Of a DNA stretch of 64,000 bases, positions 61,170-64,000 are shown piece by piece. The translations under genes and the position numbers were made by a program. The notes beneath the pieces were generated by a model. The model made no database searches, had not been told where the DNA came from, and saw nothing but the letters and a program-made list of their open reading frames with translations. The DNA lies in NCBI GenBank assembly GCA_051414845.1, contig CP183313.1, forward strand, positions 2,170,001 to 2,234,000, written 5' to 3'. Source of the DNA: Simonsiella sp051414845. Its GTDB lineage: Bacteria; Pseudomonadota; Gammaproteobacteria; Burkholderiales; Neisseriaceae. Positions within the stretch are counted from its first letter, which is position 1; every line of letters starts with the position of its first letter.

Positions 61170-61458
61170 ATTGTAGCATTGCGAAATGAGAAAGGGAGCT
61201 ACAACCCAATCAAACGACATTTGCGCGGTGAATTTATTGTAGCATTGCGAAATGAGAAAGGGAGCTACAACCCTGAATGCGATCAAACATCAGCCTTTAA
61301 AATTGTAGCATTGCGAAATGAGAAAGGGAGCTACAACCTGTGATGCCATCGGATTCGCCAAATCCCGATTGTAGCATTGCGAAATGAGAAAGGGAGCTAC
61401 AACGAACAAATGCGGATTGTCGAGAATGGGCTGATTGTAGCACTGCGAAATGAGAAAG
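61170..61458 (-). CRISPR. CRISPR array: four spacers of 30 bp
   Basis: There are four perfect 36-bp repeats (61170-61205, 61236-61271, 61302-61337, 61368-61403) and a degenerate fifth (61434-61458, 25 matching bases with one change). Each spacer is exactly 30 bp. crRNA is read from the minus strand: each repeat begins GTTGTAGCTCCC and ends TGCTACAAT, an extended -10 promoter that in type II-C systems starts transcription inside the next spacer. The degenerate repeat keeps this promoter end. The array is small, indicating low or recently reset acquisition. Confidence 0.95.
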
Positions 61459-61514
61459 TATTGCAGCATTTCTACAAATTTCAGGCAGTCTGAAAAGTTT
61501 TTTAAAAACAATGC

Positions 61515-61543
61515 TTGCTAAATCTATAAAAATAAACTAAAAT
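61515..61543 (+). promoter_or_regulatory. Promoter of the spc operon (rplN)
   Basis: TTGCTA (61515-61520) and TAAAAT (61538-61543) are 17 bp apart. They lie between the CRISPR array and rplN (61699), so rplN and following genes have their own promoter. A leader of about 150 bases follows, including CGTAGAGCG and one DUS. Confidence 0.65.
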
Positions 61544-61698
61544 GCCTAGTTCTTTCTGCTCTTTCGTAGAGCGTCTTCCCTTTGGGGCCAAGACTGATTT
61601 ACTAGAACCGTAAGGTATCAGGCTGTCTGCATAAGCAAATATTATGTAAGGCTGCCTGAAAGTGGTAAATTAAGTTGGATTTTTTTAAGGTTAATAAC

Positions 61699-62067
61699 AT
61701 GATTCAAATGCAGACCATCTTGGATGTGGCTGATAACTCTGGTGCACGTCGCGTGATGTGTATCAAAGTATTAGGTGGTTCCAAGCGTCGCTACGCTAAT
61801 GTTGGCGACATCATTAAAGTGGCAGTAAAAGATGCTGCTCCTCGTGGGCGCGTGAAAAAGGGTGATGTTTACAATGCGGTTGTGGTTCGCACCGCAAAAG
61901 GCATTCGTCGTCCTGATGGCGCGTTGATTAAGTTTGACAACAATGCAGCAGTATTGTTGAACAACAAGCTTGAACCGATGGGTACACGTATTTTCGGTCC
62001 AGTAACGCGTGAATTGCGTACTGAACGTTTTATGAAAATTGTTTCATTGGCACCCGAAGTGCTATAA
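61699..62067 (+). CDS. rplN: Ribosomal protein uL14, first gene of the spc operon
   Basis: This 122-residue protein binds 23S rRNA near the L19 bridge to the small subunit. IQMQTILDVADNSGARRVMCIKVLGGSKRRYANVGDII and the C-terminal FGPVTRELRTERFMKIVSLAPEVL are canonical. ATG 61699 is chosen because it gives the standard MIQMQ start, with AAGG upstream. Confidence 0.97.
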   Translation: MIQMQTILDVADNSGARRVMCIKVLGGSKRRYANVGDIIKVAVKDAAPRGRVKKGDVYNAVVVRTAKGIRRPDGALIKFDNNAAVLLNNKLEPMGTRIFGPVTRELRTERFMKIVSLAPEVL

Positions 62068-62085
62068 GGTATAGAAAGGTCTACA

Positions 62086-62421
62086 ATGAACAAAATTATT
62101 AAAGGCGACCAAGTCATTGTCATTACTGGTAAGGATAAGGGCAAACAAGGTCAAGTGGTTCGCGTATTGGGCGACAAAGTAATTGTTGAAGGCGTAAACG
62201 TAGTTAAACGTCACCAAAAACCTAATCCTATGCGCGGTGTTGAAGGTGGTATCATCGTAAAAGAAATGCCATTGGCAATTTCTAACGTAGCCATCTTCAA
62301 TCCTGAAACGAAAAAAGCAGACCGTGTCGGTATCAAATTGGTTGAAGGCGAAGGCAAAGTAAAACGTGTTCGCGTATTCAAATCAAGCGGTGCGGAAGTC
62401 CCCGCTAATCGTGGAGCTTAA
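62086..62421 (+). CDS. rplX: Ribosomal protein uL24
   Basis: This 111-residue assembly-initiator protein of the large subunit has a KOW motif (DQVIVITGKDKGKQGQVVRVLGDKVIVEGVNVVKRHQKP). It lies 18 bp after rplN with AAAGG upstream. Confidence 0.97.
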   Translation: MNKIIKGDQVIVITGKDKGKQGQVVRVLGDKVIVEGVNVVKRHQKPNPMRGVEGGIIVKEMPLAISNVAIFNPETKKADRVGIKLVEGEGKVKRVRVFKSSGAEVPANRGA

Positions 62422-62423
62422 TC

Positions 62424-62963
62424 ATGGCACGTTTACAAGAATATTACACTAACACTGTTGTGCCAGAACTGATGAAACAGTTTGGCTACAAATCCATTAT
62501 GGAAGTACCTCGCATCGAAAAAATCACCTTGAACATGGGTGTGGGCGAAGCGGTTGCTGATAAAAAAGTAATGGAACACGCTGTATCTGATTTGCAAAAA
62601 ATTGCGGGTCAAAAACCTGTGGTAACTGTGGCTCGCAAATCAATTGCAGGCTTCAAAATCCGTGATAACTACCCAGTAGGCTGCAAAGTTACTTTGCGTC
62701 GTGAAAGAATGTTTGAATTCTTGGATCGTTTGGTAACCATTGCTTTGCCTCGTGTACGCGACTTTCGTGGCGTAAGTGGCAAATCATTTGACGGCAGCGG
62801 TAACTACAACATGGGTGTTCGCGAACAAATCATTTTCCCTGAAATCGAATACGATAAAATTGATGCGTTGCGCGGTTTGAACATCACCATTACCACTACT
62901 GCGAAAACTGACGAAGAAGCAAAAGCTTTGTTGTCATTGTTCAAATTCCCGTTTAAAGGTTAA
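62424..62963 (+). CDS. rplE: Ribosomal protein uL5
   Basis: This 179-residue 5S rRNA-binding protein contacts P-site tRNA. It has the segments VPRIEKITLNMGVGEAVADKK and FRGVSGKSFDGSGNYNMGVREQIIFPEIEYDKID. It starts 2 bp after rplX. Confidence 0.98.
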   Translation: MARLQEYYTNTVVPELMKQFGYKSIMEVPRIEKITLNMGVGEAVADKKVMEHAVSDLQKIAGQKPVVTVARKSIAGFKIRDNYPVGCKVTLRRERMFEFLDRLVTIALPRVRDFRGVSGKSFDGSGNYNMGVREQIIFPEIEYDKIDALRGLNITITTTAKTDEEAKALLSLFKFPFKG

Positions 62964-62965
62964 TC

Positions 62966-63271
62966 ATGGCTAAGAAAGCACTTATTAATCGTGAAGCAAA
63001 ACGTGTTGCTTTGGCTAAAAAATATGCGGCAAAACGCGCTGCTATTTTTGCAGTCATCAATGATGCGAACGCGACAGATGAAGAGCGTTTCGAAGCTCGT
63101 CTGAAATTACAATCGATTCCCCGCAATGCTGCGCCTGTTCGCCAACGTCGTCGTTGTGCCATTACTGGTCGTCCACGTGGTGTGTTCCGCAAGTTCGGTT
63201 TGGGTCGTATCAAAATCCGTGAAATCGCTATGCGTGGCGCAATTCCGGGTGTTATTAAAGCCTCTTGGTAA
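62966..63271 (+). CDS. rpsN: Ribosomal protein uS14 (zinc-independent form)
   Basis: This 101-residue 30S protein has the long form, without the CxxC pairs: RNAAPVRQRRRCAITGRPRGVFRKFGLGRIKIREIA. No zinc finger means it is the C-minus type usual in proteobacteria. It lies 2 bp after rplE. Confidence 0.97.
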   Translation: MAKKALINREAKRVALAKKYAAKRAAIFAVINDANATDEERFEARLKLQSIPRNAAPVRQRRRCAITGRPRGVFRKFGLGRIKIREIAMRGAIPGVIKASW

Positions 63272-63285
63272 TAGGAGTATAAAAA

Positions 63286-63678
63286 ATGAGTATGCATGAT
63301 CCTATTTCCGATATGTTGACCCGTATCCGTAACGCACAACGTTCTAACAAAGTTGCTGTTGCTATGCCTTCATCAAAACTGAAATGCGCCATTGCCAAAG
63401 TTTTGAAAGAAGAGGGTTATATCGAAGATTTTTCTGTATCTGCTGATGCGAAACCTGTATTGTCTATCACTTTGAAATACTATTCAGATCGCCCTGTGAT
63501 TGAGCAGATTAAACGTGTATCACGCCCAGGTTTGCGTGTTTACAAAGGCTCTGACGAAATCCCTGCTGTGATGAACGGCTTGGGCGTTGCCATCGTAAGC
63601 ACTTCAAAAGGTGTGATGACTGACCGCAAAGCGCGTGCTGCTGGTATCGGCGGCGAGTTGCTGTGTATTGTAGCCTAA
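63286..63678 (+). CDS. rpsH: Ribosomal protein uS8
   Basis: This 130-residue 16S rRNA-binding protein, the regulator of the spc operon in E. coli, has MSMHDPISDMLTRIRNAQRSNK and VPGLR-like RPGLRVYKGSDEIPAVMNGLGVAIVSTSKGVMTDRKARAAGIGGELLCIVA. AGGAG precedes the ATG. Confidence 0.98.
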   Translation: MSMHDPISDMLTRIRNAQRSNKVAVAMPSSKLKCAIAKVLKEEGYIEDFSVSADAKPVLSITLKYYSDRPVIEQIKRVSRPGLRVYKGSDEIPAVMNGLGVAIVSTSKGVMTDRKARAAGIGGELLCIVA

Positions 63679-63695
63679 TAGGGAGCGTTTATAAG

Positions 63696-64000
63696 ATGTC
63701 TCGCGTAGCGAAAAATCCAGTAACTGTTCCTGCTGGCGTAGAAGTAAATATCGGAACAGACGCATTGGCCGTAAAAGGTAAAAACGGTGCGTTGTCTCTG
63801 CCTTTGACTGGTGCGGTAAAAGTGGAATTGGCTGACGGTCAATTAACATTTGCTGCTGCCGATAACAGCAAACATGCTGCTGCGATGTCTGGTACAGTGC
63901 GCGCTTTGGTTGCAAATATGGTTAAAGGCGTATCTGAAGGTTTTGAGAAAAAATTGCAACTAATTGGCGTAGGTTACCGCGCACAAGCTCAAGGTAAAAC
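63696..64000 (+). CDS. rplF: Ribosomal protein uL6, truncated by the window end
   Basis: The first 101 residues are visible (MSRVAKNPVTVPAGVEVNI, then VKGKNGALSLPL and MVKGVSEGFEKKLQLIGVGYRAQ). The window end cuts the gene; the family is about 177 residues. GGGAG lies upstream. The spc operon continues beyond the window. Confidence 0.96.
   Translation, partial: MSRVAKNPVTVPAGVEVNIGTDALAVKGKNGALSLPLTGAVKVELADGQLTFAAADNSKHAAAMSGTVRALVANMVKGVSEGFEKKLQLIGVGYRAQAQGK

Noticed and set aside
61170..61458. Reading the array as small proteins (repeated FLISQCYN)
   Set aside because: The frames simply translate the CRISPR repeats; regular 36/30-bp spacing shows a CRISPR array.

Overview
The window is chromosomal DNA from a member of the Neisseriaceae, most like the Simonsiella/Alysiella/Kingella group. 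Three things support this. The sequence is saturated with the 12-mers AGGCTGCCTGAA and AGGCAGCCTGAA, which are the Simonsiella- and Kingella-type dialects of the neisserial DNA uptake sequence (DUS). There are Correia-like repeats. There is also a type II-C cas9-cas1-cas2 locus with a meningococcal-type repeat and tracrRNA. Many DUS copies lie inside genes, where they are read as short peptides (SGSLK, RLPEN, FRQPE), and many form inverted-pair terminators.

Layout: 1-6.4 kb is a restriction-modification island. It starts with a perfect parS palindrome and a phase-variable GTTGC x17 tract, followed by two methyltransferase-like genes (the second frameshifted), a DCL/DUF3223-like gene, a HigBA toxin-antitoxin pair and a large T5orf172-helicase restriction protein. 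The island carries Neisseria-dialect DUS copies, which suggests import from a Neisseria. 6.5-9.9 kb is core (threonine aldolase, a nonsense-interrupted DUF1287 gene, ispB, DUF441). 9.99-22.54 kb is a 12.5-kb integrative element in tRNA-Arg(CCT), bounded by 13-bp direct repeats. It has a frameshifted tyrosine integrase, a toxin-antitoxin pair, AlpA-like and KilA-N regulators, HU, a zinc/Toprim primase, a DUF927 helicase and an iteron cluster, but no structural or packaging genes, so it looks like a phage satellite. A decayed IS5-like element containing a 164-bp MITE lies just outside attR.

24-49.6 kb is core: ubiG, an EEP-family phosphatase, adhP, tsaC, an AI-2E-type permease, a fused glycine-betaine binding protein/permease, tRNA-Lys, an AraC regulator, a CMD protein, a nicotinamidase, glnE, rnhB-yacG, several lipoproteins, lpxB, an MscS channel, dtd, a PilC/PilY1 pilus adhesin and zipA. 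One lipoprotein gene is preceded by a -35/poly-C(11)/-10 arrangement like the phase-variable promoter of meningococcal porA. Intergenic regions are rich in small palindromic elements, several of which have ends matching those of the IS5-like element.

49.7-64 kb is the ribosomal S10 and spc gene cluster, but it is split. After rpsQ there is a terminator and then about 7 kb holding nth, a CbiM-like permease gene, tracrRNA, cas9, cas1, cas2 and a four-spacer CRISPR array. rplN then resumes with its own promoter. The genome thus combines two DNA-defence systems, one of them phase-variable and partly broken, with a heavy DUS load that favours natural transformation.
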